Shown here one piece after another: positions 57,001-64,000 of a DNA stretch of 64,000 nucleotides (position 1 is its first letter; each line of letters opens with the position of its first letter). The DNA is taken from assembly GCF_004379255.2 (NCBI RefSeq), contig NC_056047.1, positions 18,614,293-18,678,292 of the forward strand, read 5' to 3'. Origin of the DNA: Salvia splendens. Lineage: Eukaryota; Streptophyta; Magnoliopsida; Lamiales; Lamiaceae. Both the position numbers and the translations under genes were made by a program. The notes beneath the pieces are model-generated. The model was given only the letters and a program-made list of their open reading frames with translations, ran no database searches and was not told the origin of the DNA.

Positions 57001-57379
57001 CAGACATCAATCTCTGGGATAAACTTGGAACAAATAAGCAGTTTGACAATCGAAGATTCGGTGAGATCTCAATAGTTCCAGTCCCTGCCACTGTAATTAA
57101 TTCCCCATTTGCAGTCCGAATAAAAGTTTTAGTGATTTCCCCAAATTCAATAAAATCAGCTCTTTCCGGAGTCATAGTATCTGTGGCTCCGCAATCAAAA
57201 ATCCATCCCTTTCTATTTATTCTATCACCATTTTGCACATTAAATGCAGCGGAAATATTTATCAGAGGTGCAAAACGATTCTCGATCCTAACCATATCAT
57301 TTTCTGGGGCTGATTTGGTATTAGCAATTTTCGGGGGTCTACTAGCAATTTTCGGGGGTCTAATAGCAAATTTTAACAA
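54005..57379 (-). CDS. Copia pol: protease, integrase, reverse transcriptase, RNase H
   Basis: 1124 residues open. Protease FDCGATDTMT (Asp-Cys-Gly instead of the common DSGAT); GAG-pre-integrase region with ETCVLAKSHRSSF; integrase core DLVHADVWGH, FRSDNGREF and GLVHQTSCAYTPQQNRVAER; reverse transcriptase CRWVFTIKRRPDGSIERYKA, FDVTNAFLHGEL and catalytic LIIYVDDMIITGDD; RNase H FCDNKAAISISENPVQHDRT, KHVEVDRHFIKEKI. It ends at VLDKLSIGNPTI beside the polypurine tract. The N-terminal 30 residues contain a duplicated RPPKIA segment. The frame is separated from gag by stops (57380-57672), so gag-pol fusion would fail without recoding. Confidence 0.95.
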   Translation of the reverse strand: MLKFAIRPPKIASRPPKIANTKSAPENDMVRIENRFAPLINISAAFNVQNGDRINRKGWIFDCGATDTMTPERADFIEFGEITKTFIRTANGELITVAGTGTIEISPNLRLSNCLFVPSLSQRLMSVSHVTRELNCTLLMHPSFCILQDIRTRKIVGRGTENQGLYYVDGVAQHGSAMLAHGSMVGHPSPGYFKLLFPDFALPKNFSCETCVLAKSHRSSFKPSDTRMKFMFDLVHADVWGHAPVIGGNGYKYFVTFIDDCTRMTWIYFLKHKSEVTDKFIIFFHMIQTQFQTTIKNFRSDNGREFVNTTMSEFFRKKGLVHQTSCAYTPQQNRVAERKNRTILEVTRALMIESKVPTFLWPEAIATSVYLINRLPTKILHKRTPLDILSTQAKIPESLSMTPKVFGCTVYVHIPKHERTKFSPCATKCVFVGYGINQKGYRCFDPSTKKIVTTINCDFLETEFFYPHHLSSQGEQNPEINHGDCLSWFVLPPSPSIEDQTEAVVTTAEHASPQESPQPSLPDPPPRISEVNPEPETEEITTIVTNNTEDVDNTVDSDTGRYILPPRSTRGVPPKRYSPEKIGAKSRYGVANFVQGNLSKMARAFAAALYEEEEIPQTAEEAMKHKHWKEAMFTEMRALMKSNTWVKGELPKGVKAVGCRWVFTIKRRPDGSIERYKARLVAKGYTQTYGVDYAETFSPVAKINTVRVIFSIAANKDWPLHQFDVTNAFLHGELPKPVFMLPPPGFTEEFQPGEVCQLKKILYGLKQSPRAWFGRFTEVMKKYDYEQSNSDHTLFIKKKEGKITCLIIYVDDMIITGDDEEEIRELRKNLFKEFEMKDLGLLKYFLGIEVLRSERGIFINQRKYILDLLAEVGMIDCKPADTPMIQNHGLQILEGARLTDRGRYQRLVGKLIYLSHTRPDISYAVGVVSQFMHSPQEEHWEAALRIVRYLKGTAEHGILFEKHGHLDISGFTDADWAGNPNDRKSTAGYFTFVGGNLVTWRSKKQKVVALSSAEAEFRGIRSGLTEILWLKRLMTELDLDVSKPCKLFCDNKAAISISENPVQHDRTKHVEVDRHFIKEKIEGKIVELPFVKSEDQLADILTKAVNSKSFREVLDKLSIGNPTI

Positions 57380-57672
57380 ATCAGGGGGGTTATTTCAAAA
57401 ATGAGGTGTCTGATCTAATTTAGGCAAACATGGAGGGCTCAATTGCAAAAAAAGAAAGTGTTAGGGTTTGGTGGGTAACCAAACCCTTTACCTCCATTAT
57501 TCACGCCTCCTCCCCAATTTGCGTCGCCTGCTCCGGTTCTTTCCACAAAATTACCAACTCGGATTCCACCGCCTCCGCCGCCGCCGGTGTGACTGCCGCT
57601 ACCTCCAGCATTGGCGTCGGGAAGACGGGTGTTATTGACCCCGTCGCTGATCGATCCTCCTCGTTGAGCGAT

Positions 57673-58674
57673 TTAGGCGTTTTGCCTTTGCTCTGTTTCT
57701 GCGATGTTAGCAGCGGCGAATCTCGCCTGAGCCCGCGCTCTCTGCCTCTCGTCCCACCATTCCGGGTATCCCACCCGTAGAAAGCAGCTCTCCCTTGTGT
57801 GTTTGTTTTTCCCACAGTGGGAGCACCAAAGTTTGCTCTTGTCTCGGTCCTGTTTTGCTCCGGTCTGGTGGCTGGTTCCCCCGGCAGGTGGCGGTCGCGG
57901 TCCGTTCCGGTTGTTCGGTCGGTCTCTTTGCGCTCCAAATCCGTAACCGATCTCCCCCGATGATGCATCGGCGCTTCCCGCGCTAGAGGGGTCTCCGGCG
58001 ATTGAAGGGGACGCCGGTGGCATGATCCTCCGTCGAGCCGCCTCCCTCTTCACAATCCCGTAGGCCTCTTCGACTGAGGGGTACGGCTCCAGCTTGAGTA
58101 TGTCACGCCGAATCCCATCGAACTCAACATTTAGTCCGGTGAGAAATTTGATTAGCCTCTTTTCACTTGAGAACTGTCGGAATTCCCTAACTCCTTTATC
58201 ACAGCATGTTATTGGTGATTTCTGGGTTCTGTCGACACTGACCCACAAACCGTGGATTCGACGGTAATAAGTTTCGAGATCCATATCTCCCTGTCTAATT
58301 GAGATTACCTTGTCTTCCAGGTCGTATATCAGGTACGGGTCAGCCTTGCTCTCGTAGGTGACCTGTAAATTGTCCCACAATGCCTTAGATGTCTGATGAT
58401 GGGCAAAATCCGCGAGAATATCGGTTTCGATATTGTCGACGATCCATGAGAAAACCACGAGATCAGTTTCCTCCCACTCGCGGTATCCCTTGCTATCCGG
58501 TTCGGGTGGTTCGTCGGTGATGTGGGAGTATCCCCGTCGACTCCCTATCGCGACTTTCATTAGTCGTGACCACAACGGGTAGTTCTTCCCGTTCAATTTG
58601 AACGCCACGGTAACATTCCTGGTCGTTCTCAATCTGGATTCGGTTGTTGGTTTCTCCTCTTCTGAGTCTGACAT
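57673..58674 (-). CDS. Copia gag
   Basis: 333 residues starting MSDSEEEKPTTESRLRTTRN. UBN2-type gag: FKLNGKNYPLWSRLMKVAIG, SKALWDNLQVTYESK, LIKFLTGLNVEFDGIRRDIL. It carries the zinc knuckle CSHCGKNKHTRESC (CX2CX4HX4C) near residue 285 and ends in QRQNA. The Met at 58674 lies 114 bp inside the 5' LTR border. Downstream sequence continues in frame through a Gly-rich stretch with stops before pol. Confidence 0.93.
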   Translation of the reverse strand: MSDSEEEKPTTESRLRTTRNVTVAFKLNGKNYPLWSRLMKVAIGSRRGYSHITDEPPEPDSKGYREWEETDLVVFSWIVDNIETDILADFAHHQTSKALWDNLQVTYESKADPYLIYDLEDKVISIRQGDMDLETYYRRIHGLWVSVDRTQKSPITCCDKGVREFRQFSSEKRLIKFLTGLNVEFDGIRRDILKLEPYPSVEEAYGIVKREAARRRIMPPASPSIAGDPSSAGSADASSGEIGYGFGAQRDRPNNRNGPRPPPAGGTSHQTGAKQDRDKSKLWCSHCGKNKHTRESCFLRVGYPEWWDERQRARAQARFAAANIAETEQRQNA

Positions 58675-58787
58675 ATTTGTGTATAGGGTAAGGATTGGTA
58701 CTGTGTTTGATTTTGGTTTCTTGGTCGAGAATTGGTTAGGCTATGATGAAAGGTTTCTGAGCCAGAATCTCTCCTGCTCTGAGGCCA

Positions 58788-58972
58788 TGAAGAAATGAAA
58801 TATTAGGGTAGAAATTGTATTCTTATTTCTTAATTGTAATTACAGACTTTACATCCTCTTATAGGCTAAAACCTAATTTACATATGGAAAGATAATCAAG
58901 GAGATCCTATTCTATTTACAGAGAATGATCAATTAGAATAAATCACATTAATGCTGTGATTTCTTTCCAACA
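58788..58972 (-). repeat. Copia 5' LTR, 185 bp
   Basis: Partner of 53808-53992. The plus strand reads TGAAGAAATG to TTTCCAACA, directly followed by the TTTAT TSD and the collinear continuation of the germin-like 3' flank. Confidence 0.96.
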
Positions 58973-59565
58973 TTTATTATTGTGTCGAGACTTTTTGTAA
59001 AGGCATTGGTTTTTCAAATTTTAACAATATGTGTTCCATATTTATTATTTATAAATGCATGGAGTTTGGATCAATATAATTACATCTTTTATCAAGACTA
59101 AGGCCCAATTATTATCCTGAATCAATCGTCTGCATTATGGCATGTGACAGATCTTTACAATTTATTTATAAAATAAGGACAAAACATAAGTTTTGATTGT
59201 TTATTTTAATGGATTCTTATATAATTTTCAATAGATTATTAGAACTAAATATAAATTAATCAAACAATAAATTTCTTTTAACGATTTGAAATTCTTTAAA
59301 TTTTTTTTTTTTTGTTTTTATTTATTTATTATTTTTTTATATTTATATTATGTTCATATTTTCCAACTAGGATATTAGGTGGAATATATTTAAATAATTA
59401 ACACATGATGTGTTATTTTATAACGGAAAAGTTACGGTTTCGTCAAATAAGAATTGAAATATATCGAATATAAAAGTAAAAAGTTGTATAAACATCTATT
59501 GAAATAAACAATCAAATTACAAAGACTTAAGGATATGTTTTGCCTAAAATAAAGGTAGACTATCG

Positions 59566-60295
59566 TAGGGCTGGCAAAATATACCGTAATACCGAAATAC
59601 CGCACTTATCGTACCGAAAAAATATCGAAAATACCGAATTTGTGATATACCGCAAGTAGCGGTACGGTATGATACCGTACCGATATCTATCGGTACGGTA
59701 AATGTATAGATTTTCCTATACCGCGGTATACCGCAATATACCGCATTTACAATATTTTCCAAAATTTTGATATATATGTTGTATTTAAAATTTATATAAA
59801 AAATAGTTAATATGTTAAAATCTCTAACCATACTTTCATATTTTAATTCAACCACCCCCAACCTCAAACATACATATACAAAAATGCAAATCAAGTCCAC
59901 TTTATAGATTTGATTATGGTGTAGTTTTAATCTTTTGGAAATTATTTAAATAAGTGAAATTTTATTTTAAATATTTGGCTATAATAGAATTTTTTTGGTA
60001 CGAAACACAAATATTACGGTATGTCATACCTTATTTTGGTATACCGTACTCGATATGTCATACCTTATTTCGGTATAATGTAAAAGTACGGTATACCGCA
60101 ATACGGTATGGTATACCGCATAGACGGTATGGTAACGGTATCGAAAATAATCATACCGAATTTTGCGGTATACCGCAATGAGGTATACCGAAAAATTCGG
60201 TAAGGTATAGGCATGCTATTTTCTCATACAGCAATTTGCGATACGGTATACGGTATGACATTTTGAGTGCGGTATACCGTACCGTGCCACCCCTA
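59566..60295. mobile_element. Non-autonomous hAT element, TSD GACTATCG
   Basis: Ends TAGGGCTGGCA and TGCCACCCCTA; GACTATCG is duplicated at 59558-59565 and 60296-60303. Copy A has the single site at 37698-37705, so the empty allele is inside this window. The element (730 bp) is saturated with GGTATACCG / CGGTAC words in both orientations. ORFs in it (59544-59900 minus, 59954-60181 plus) are translations of these repeats and not genes. Confidence 0.96.
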
Positions 60296-60351
60296 GACTA
60301 TCGTGTCATCTTGCGATGACACTCTCATTGTCTTCCAAGTAATAAGTGACA

Positions 60352-61525
60352 ACCATCCATTAACATCATGTTGCCTTGAAATCTAATAAAGATTGTAGGT
60401 CCAATTTAATTTGCCAAGATATTTCCGTTCGCGTTTTGCTTTAATTTTTGTTTATTTGATTTTTTTGGTTAGTATTTTTACAATTCCAAGTTCAAAGTTT
60501 TAATATTATTATAGGGGAACACTATGTTAACTTTATAGTTAAAATGACAACTTTGATGAGCAATTTGCGATACATAGACAAACAATCTGTGATGCATATG
60601 CAAACAACTCAGGATATGGTTCCAAACAATCTGCGATACGAAATCAGAGCACTATGGTGACACCATATTTAAAATGACAACCTAGGCAAGCAATCTGCGA
60701 TACATAGATTAGCAACTCAGCATATGGTTCCAAGCAATTTGCACCATCCATTAACATCATGTTACCCTGAAATCTAATAAAGATTGTAGGTCCAATTTAA
60801 TTTGCCAAGATATTTCCGTTCACGTTTTGCTTTAATTTTTGTTTATTTGATTTTTTTGGTTAGTATTTTTACAATTCCAAGTTCCAAGTTTTAATATTAT
60901 TATAGGGGAACACTATGTTAACTTTATAGTTAAAATGACAACTTTGGTGAGCAATTTGCGATACATTGACAAACAATCTGTGATACATAGACAAACAACT
61001 CAGGATATGGTTCCAAGCAATCTGCGATACGAAATCAGAGTACTATGGTGACACCATATTTAAAATGACAACCTCGGCAAACAATCTGCGATACATAGAT
61101 TAGCAACTCAGCATATGGTTCCGAGCAATCTGCACCATCCATTAACATCATGTTGCCCTGAAATCTAATAAAGATTGTAGGTCCAATTTAATTCGCCAAG
61201 ATATTTCCGTTCGCGCTTTGCTTTAATTTTTGTTTATTTGATTTTTTGGTTAGTATTTTTACAATTCCAAGTTCCAAGTTTTAATATTATTATAGGGGAA
61301 CACTATGTTAACTTTATAGTTAAAATGACAACTTTGGTGAGTAATTTGCGATACATAGACAAACAATCTGTGATGCATAGGCAAACAACTTAGGATATGG
61401 TTCCAAGCAATCTGCGATACGAAATCAGAGCACTATGGTGACACCATATTTAAAATGACAACCTAGACAAGCAATCTGCGATACATAGATTAGCAACTCA
61501 GCATATGGTTCCAAGCAATCTGCGA
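60352..61525. repeat. Three tandem copies of a 391-bp repeat
   Basis: ACCATCCATTAACATCATGT recurs at 60352, 60743 and 61134, exactly 391 bp apart. Each unit has a T-rich half and a half made of CAATCTGCGATACATAGA-like sub-repeats. The first 20 bp belong to the duplicated germin-like flank (also at 37755), so the repeat arose at the breakpoint of homology. Confidence 0.95.
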
Positions 61526-61937
61526 TACGAAATCAGAAATAATCAAACAATCTGCGATACATATGCAAGAAAGTCTATCACGTGACATACTAAGGGTGAA
61601 TCTGTTCCGGTTCTCATTGATGGTACACTGTTAATTATTTTAATTGTGGTTGTGAATATATAATCAGAGACGAACGTTAACTTTTGCTCTCTTTGCGGTC
61701 AATACACTGCTAAAATTGTGGCCATAACTTACACACACTATATTTAGAAGCATGCATGCTATTTTCAAAAGACAAAAGGAAATAGGAATGGACCTGCCAT
61801 TCAGATCGCAGGAGAGAACAATACCAAACACAAAGAAGGCGAGACGACACAAAGAGTTTAACATGAAAAAAATCTGAAAAAAAAACTCTTTGAATCGTTC
61901 GTTTTCGCCTTCGATTGATCCTCGTCCCCGATCAAAC
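61526..61937 (+). promoter_or_regulatory. 5' flank of the NOI-type gene
   Basis: Gene-free 400 bp upstream of the NOI start. It includes a 5' leader with AAAACTCTTTGAATCG and CCTCGTCCCCGATC. No clear TATA box was fixed. A minus-strand ORF (62170-61664) overlaps the coding strand and looks like a shadow. Confidence 0.4.
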
Positions 61938-62186
61938 ATGACAGACAGAGAGAAGAAGAAGTCATTGCCAAAGTTTGGGTCATGGGACGTCAACAATCCA
62001 ATGGCCGCGGGGCAGTACTCGATGATCGTCGACAGGGCCCGCAACGAGAAGCGGGCGAGCCAGGACGCTTCGCCCCGCCTCAGCACCGATAAGGCGTCGT
62101 TCGCTAGCAAGGACCGGGCCATTTCGAAGCCTTCTTCTGGCAAGAAGTGGCTGTGCTGCTCTAGCCCCAATTATGCCGAATCATGA
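61938..62186 (+). CDS. Small NOI-domain (RIN4-like) protein
   Basis: 82 residues. The NOI core is complete: LPKFGSWDVNNPMAAGQYSM then IVDRARNEKR. PKFGSWD matches the PxFGxW core cleaved by the bacterial protease AvrRpt2 in RIN4-family proteins. The C-terminus KKWLCCSSPNYAES has adjacent cysteines suited to palmitoylation, as in RIN4-like membrane-tethered proteins. The middle is Ser/Lys-rich and probably disordered. Start chosen at 61938 (MTDREKKKS), which sits just before the NOI core; an upstream in-frame ATG at 61890 would add 16 residues. Single exon as read. Family members act in plasma-membrane immune signalling; the specific role here is inference. AATAATAATAACA near 62331 may be a polyadenylation region. 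Confidence 0.88.
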   Translation: MTDREKKKSLPKFGSWDVNNPMAAGQYSMIVDRARNEKRASQDASPRLSTDKASFASKDRAISKPSSGKKWLCCSSPNYAES

Positions 62187-62465
62187 GATTGGTTTTTGTG
62201 TTTGTTAATAGTCAGATTCAAACATGCGTACAATGAATTGATCAAAGGGAGATGTCACTTCCTTTGTTTCTTTCTCTTTTTGTGTATTTGTTGTGGAACT
62301 GTTTCAAGAGGTGAATGTTGAATTCACTGAATAATAATAACATTTTGATGGTTATTCTTTATGTTCATGCTATTTGCTCTTTCATGTTATGGCATGTTTC
62401 AAAGGTGTCTTTTCTTTTTTTTCTTCTCTCTATTGATTATGAGGGTAATTTACCATTCATAATTT
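62187..62465 (+). other. 3' UTR and flank of the NOI gene
   Basis: T-rich sequence with TGTGTTTGTTAATAG then AATAATAATAAC near 62331, compatible with a 3' UTR and poly(A) region. Nothing else seen. Confidence 0.5.
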
Positions 62466-62467
62466 AT

Positions 62468-63115
62468 ACTCCATCTATCCGCTAATAAATGTCTCAATTT
62501 TGACCGGTACAAATTATAAGAAATTGTTTGACTTTGTGAAAGAAAGTGGGGAAAAAAGTTAGTGAAAGGTATGACCTACTTTTATGAGCATATTGATTTA
62601 TAATAAAATGTGGGTAGAATGAATTAGTGGGATGTCGAGTCCACTTACCAAAAAGAGTAAAAATGCAATGAGACATTTAGAGTGTCCACAGTGAGACCGC
62701 CGCGACGGTCTATTGCAGGGATGGAGGGCGCCGCAGGGGTGGAGAGAGCGCCGGAAGGCGGCGAGGACGGGCAGGTGGTTGCCTGTTGCGCGCCGCCGAT
62801 CGTCGAGGCGGCGATTTCAGGCATTTTTTTTATCTTTTATTTTCTTAATTATTTAATTTTTTGTTAATGAATTATGTTTTTTTATTTCTAATTATTTCAT
62901 TCTAATTAATTTCATTCTAATTAATTTTATTCTAGTCCAATTAAAATATACCAACAATTGATAAAATAATGTGATTTGTGGTTGTGGTGTGGCTGTTATT
63001 GTGGCGGACAAGTTTTTGTGGTTGTGCTGACTGTGCGGACAAGTTTTTTGTGGTTGTGGCGTGGCTGTTCCACCTTATTGTGGACACTCTTATTGTTAGG
63101 CGGACGAAAAAGGAA
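62468..63115. mobile_element. Stowaway-type MITE split by a Harbinger MITE
   Basis: The left arm ACTCCATCTATCCGCTAATA continues AATGTCTCA. The right arm is TGAGACATTTA (62668-62679), interrupted, then resuming after 63092 with TTGTTAGGCGGACG. Joined across the insert the arms are inverted repeats. The outer right border is approximate. Confidence 0.75.
62680..63089. mobile_element. Harbinger MITE, 410 bp, TSD TTA
   Basis: Ends GAGTGTCCACAGTGAGACCG and the complement of the right end GAGTGTCCACAATAAGGTGG; TTA at 62677-62679 and 63090-63092. GC-rich left subterminal region (GGCGCCGCAGGGGTGG) and GTGGTTGTGG repeats on the right. No transposase. Inserted in the Stowaway-type MITE. Confidence 0.9.
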
Positions 63116-63262
63116 AAATGAAACATTTAATGGCGGACAAAGGGAATAGTAATATACGCCCTTCAATGCGGAAAAAAATTATAGAGCGTGAATCTTCTAG
63201 CACTGTAAATAATAAGAACATTTGCAAGCACTAAGTGCAATAGCGAGAACAACAGAACATAG

Positions 63263-63510
63263 TATTCTGTCGCGCACGACCAATTTGCGAGCATAGTCGC
63301 GGTCGTTAAAATGTTTAGGTGCACTCAGTGCTCCCAAACAGTTTCCGATCAATAAAATAGTGATTATCGTGCGCTTTGGTCGATGGTATTCTGTCGCGCA
63401 CGACCAATTTGCGAGCATAGTCGCGGTCGTTAAAATGTTTTGGTGCACTTAGTGCTCCCAAACAGTTTCCGATCAATAAAATAGTGATTCTCGTGCGCTT
63501 TGGTCGATGG
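63263..63510. repeat. Two tandem copies of a 124-bp unit
   Basis: TATTCTGTCGCGCACGACCA starts at 63263 and 63387. The copies differ by single bases (GTTTAGGTGCACTCAG / GTTTTGGTGCACTTAG). The ORF on the minus strand here simply reads through both copies. Confidence 0.95.
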
Positions 63511-64000
63511 TAAAAAATTGATGGTCACTCATTTTTTGCCAAGAGAATAAAAATATTTTACACAATGGAAGACATTTTCTGAGGCTAATTGGCTTAGAGT
63601 AACGGTTCTGGAACTCCCTTATTGATGGTCACTTATTAATGGGTTGGATTTAGATGCATTGTTCACTCTTCAATAATATATTTTTTTAAATAAATAATTA
63701 CTCCTTTTAGTCTAGCATCAAGTGAATGATTCTTAGAGCACAAGATTTAAGAAAAATGTACTCCCTCCTTTCCTGATAAATAGTATGAAGATTTAAGAAA
63801 AATGTACTCCCTCCTTTCCTGATAAATAGTATGAACATTAGGTTTTGTGACATCTCTAACCCGAAACATGCATTATTTTGCATGTTATCATATTATATTG
63901 TCATTACATATTATATTGTCATTTTTAGTATAGAGATACTAAGTGTGTCATAGAGAATATATTAATTGTTATTGATTTAGGATCATTATTATTTCCTATG
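63511..64000. other. Right-edge intergenic sequence
   Basis: AT-rich with a short duplication (GATTTAAGAAAAATGTACTC and the following CCTCCTTTCCTGATAAATAG, at about 63744 and 63790). CTCCCTCCTTTCC is the start of a Stowaway-like MITE whose right end would be beyond the window or is lost. No gene. Confidence 0.5.

Larger units (their letters stand above)
53808..58972 (-). mobile_element. Ty1/copia retrotransposon, full length, TSD TTTAT
   Basis: Two 185-bp LTRs (53808-53992 and 58788-58972) differ at two positions by eye. TTTAT is duplicated at 53803-53807 and 58973-58977, and copy A shows the empty site GCATTATTTATTATTG. The polypurine tract (complement of 53993-54003, CTTGAGGGGGAG) and a Met-tRNA-like primer site beside the 5' LTR (complement TGGCCTCAGAGCAGG) are present. 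Minus-strand gag and pol lie between. It is inserted in the 3' flank of germin-like copy B. Confidence 0.97.

Noticed and set aside
59544..60181. ORFs rich in Tyr/Arg/Ile in the 59.6-60.2 kb region
   Set aside because: They translate the GGTATACCG repeats of the hAT MITE.
61664..62170. 168-codon minus-strand ORF opposite the NOI gene
   Set aside because: The opposite strand encodes a clear NOI domain in frame; this is its shadow plus UTR.

Overview
This is an AT-rich nuclear window from a flowering plant, most likely a core eudicot. The evidence is introns with GT..AG borders, a brassinosteroid P450, germin-like proteins and a NOI-domain gene, set among PIF/Harbinger, hAT, CACTA, Mutator-like, Stowaway, Ty1/copia and Ty3/gypsy elements. 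A Lamiales source is a weak guess. Host genes are sparse and transposable elements (TEs) fill most of the window.

Layout. 1-2.9 kb: minus-strand steroid C-22 hydroxylase (DWF4/CYP90B type), seven exons, with the last exon beyond the left edge. 3.4-5.1 kb: decayed PIF/Harbinger. 6.1-7.5 kb: a Stowaway MITE, a 732-bp hAT element with a perfect 8-bp target-site duplication (TSD), and a small MITE. 7.8-10.0 kb: a (TA)n-flanked TIR element with a 44-bp minisatellite. 10.07-10.93 kb: minus-strand germin-like pseudogene. 11-16.4 kb: mostly non-coding, with a SINE candidate, a gag relic and a TIR element carrying palindromic GACGCATAA...TTATGCGTC arrays. 16.47-26.31 kb: a four-element nest, in which a Harbinger element contains a solo LTR, which contains a Mutator-like element and a tandem-repeat TIR element. 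26.3-27.6 kb: an inverted LTR relative. 28.5-35.1 kb: a CACTA-like element carrying a broken RabGAP/TBC gene copy and several later insertions.

35.1-60.4 kb is a tandem duplication of a germin-like locus. Copy A (36.07-36.97 kb) is intact. Copy B is split in exon 1 by an 11.7-kb Ty3/gypsy Tat-type element (TSD CTCCA), has a 1-bp deletion in exon 2, and carries a full-length copia element in its 3' region (TSD TTTAT) plus a hAT MITE (TSD GACTATCG). Copy A supplies the empty site for each insertion. 60.35-61.5 kb: three 391-bp tandem repeats. 61.94-62.19 kb: a compact NOI/RIN4-like gene. 62.5-63.1 kb: a Harbinger MITE inside a Stowaway-type MITE.

Probably working host genes are the P450 (continuing off-window), germin-like copy A and the NOI gene. 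The gypsy element also carries an intron-containing gene antisense to its gag-pol, in a tandemly triplicated segment. I found no evidence of a wholly new biochemical system. The most unusual items are the nested TE stack, the (TA)n-flanked TIR elements, the GCATTATG-rich Mutator-like element, the gene-carrying CACTA and the antisense gene of the gypsy element. All splice sites and element ends were read by eye.
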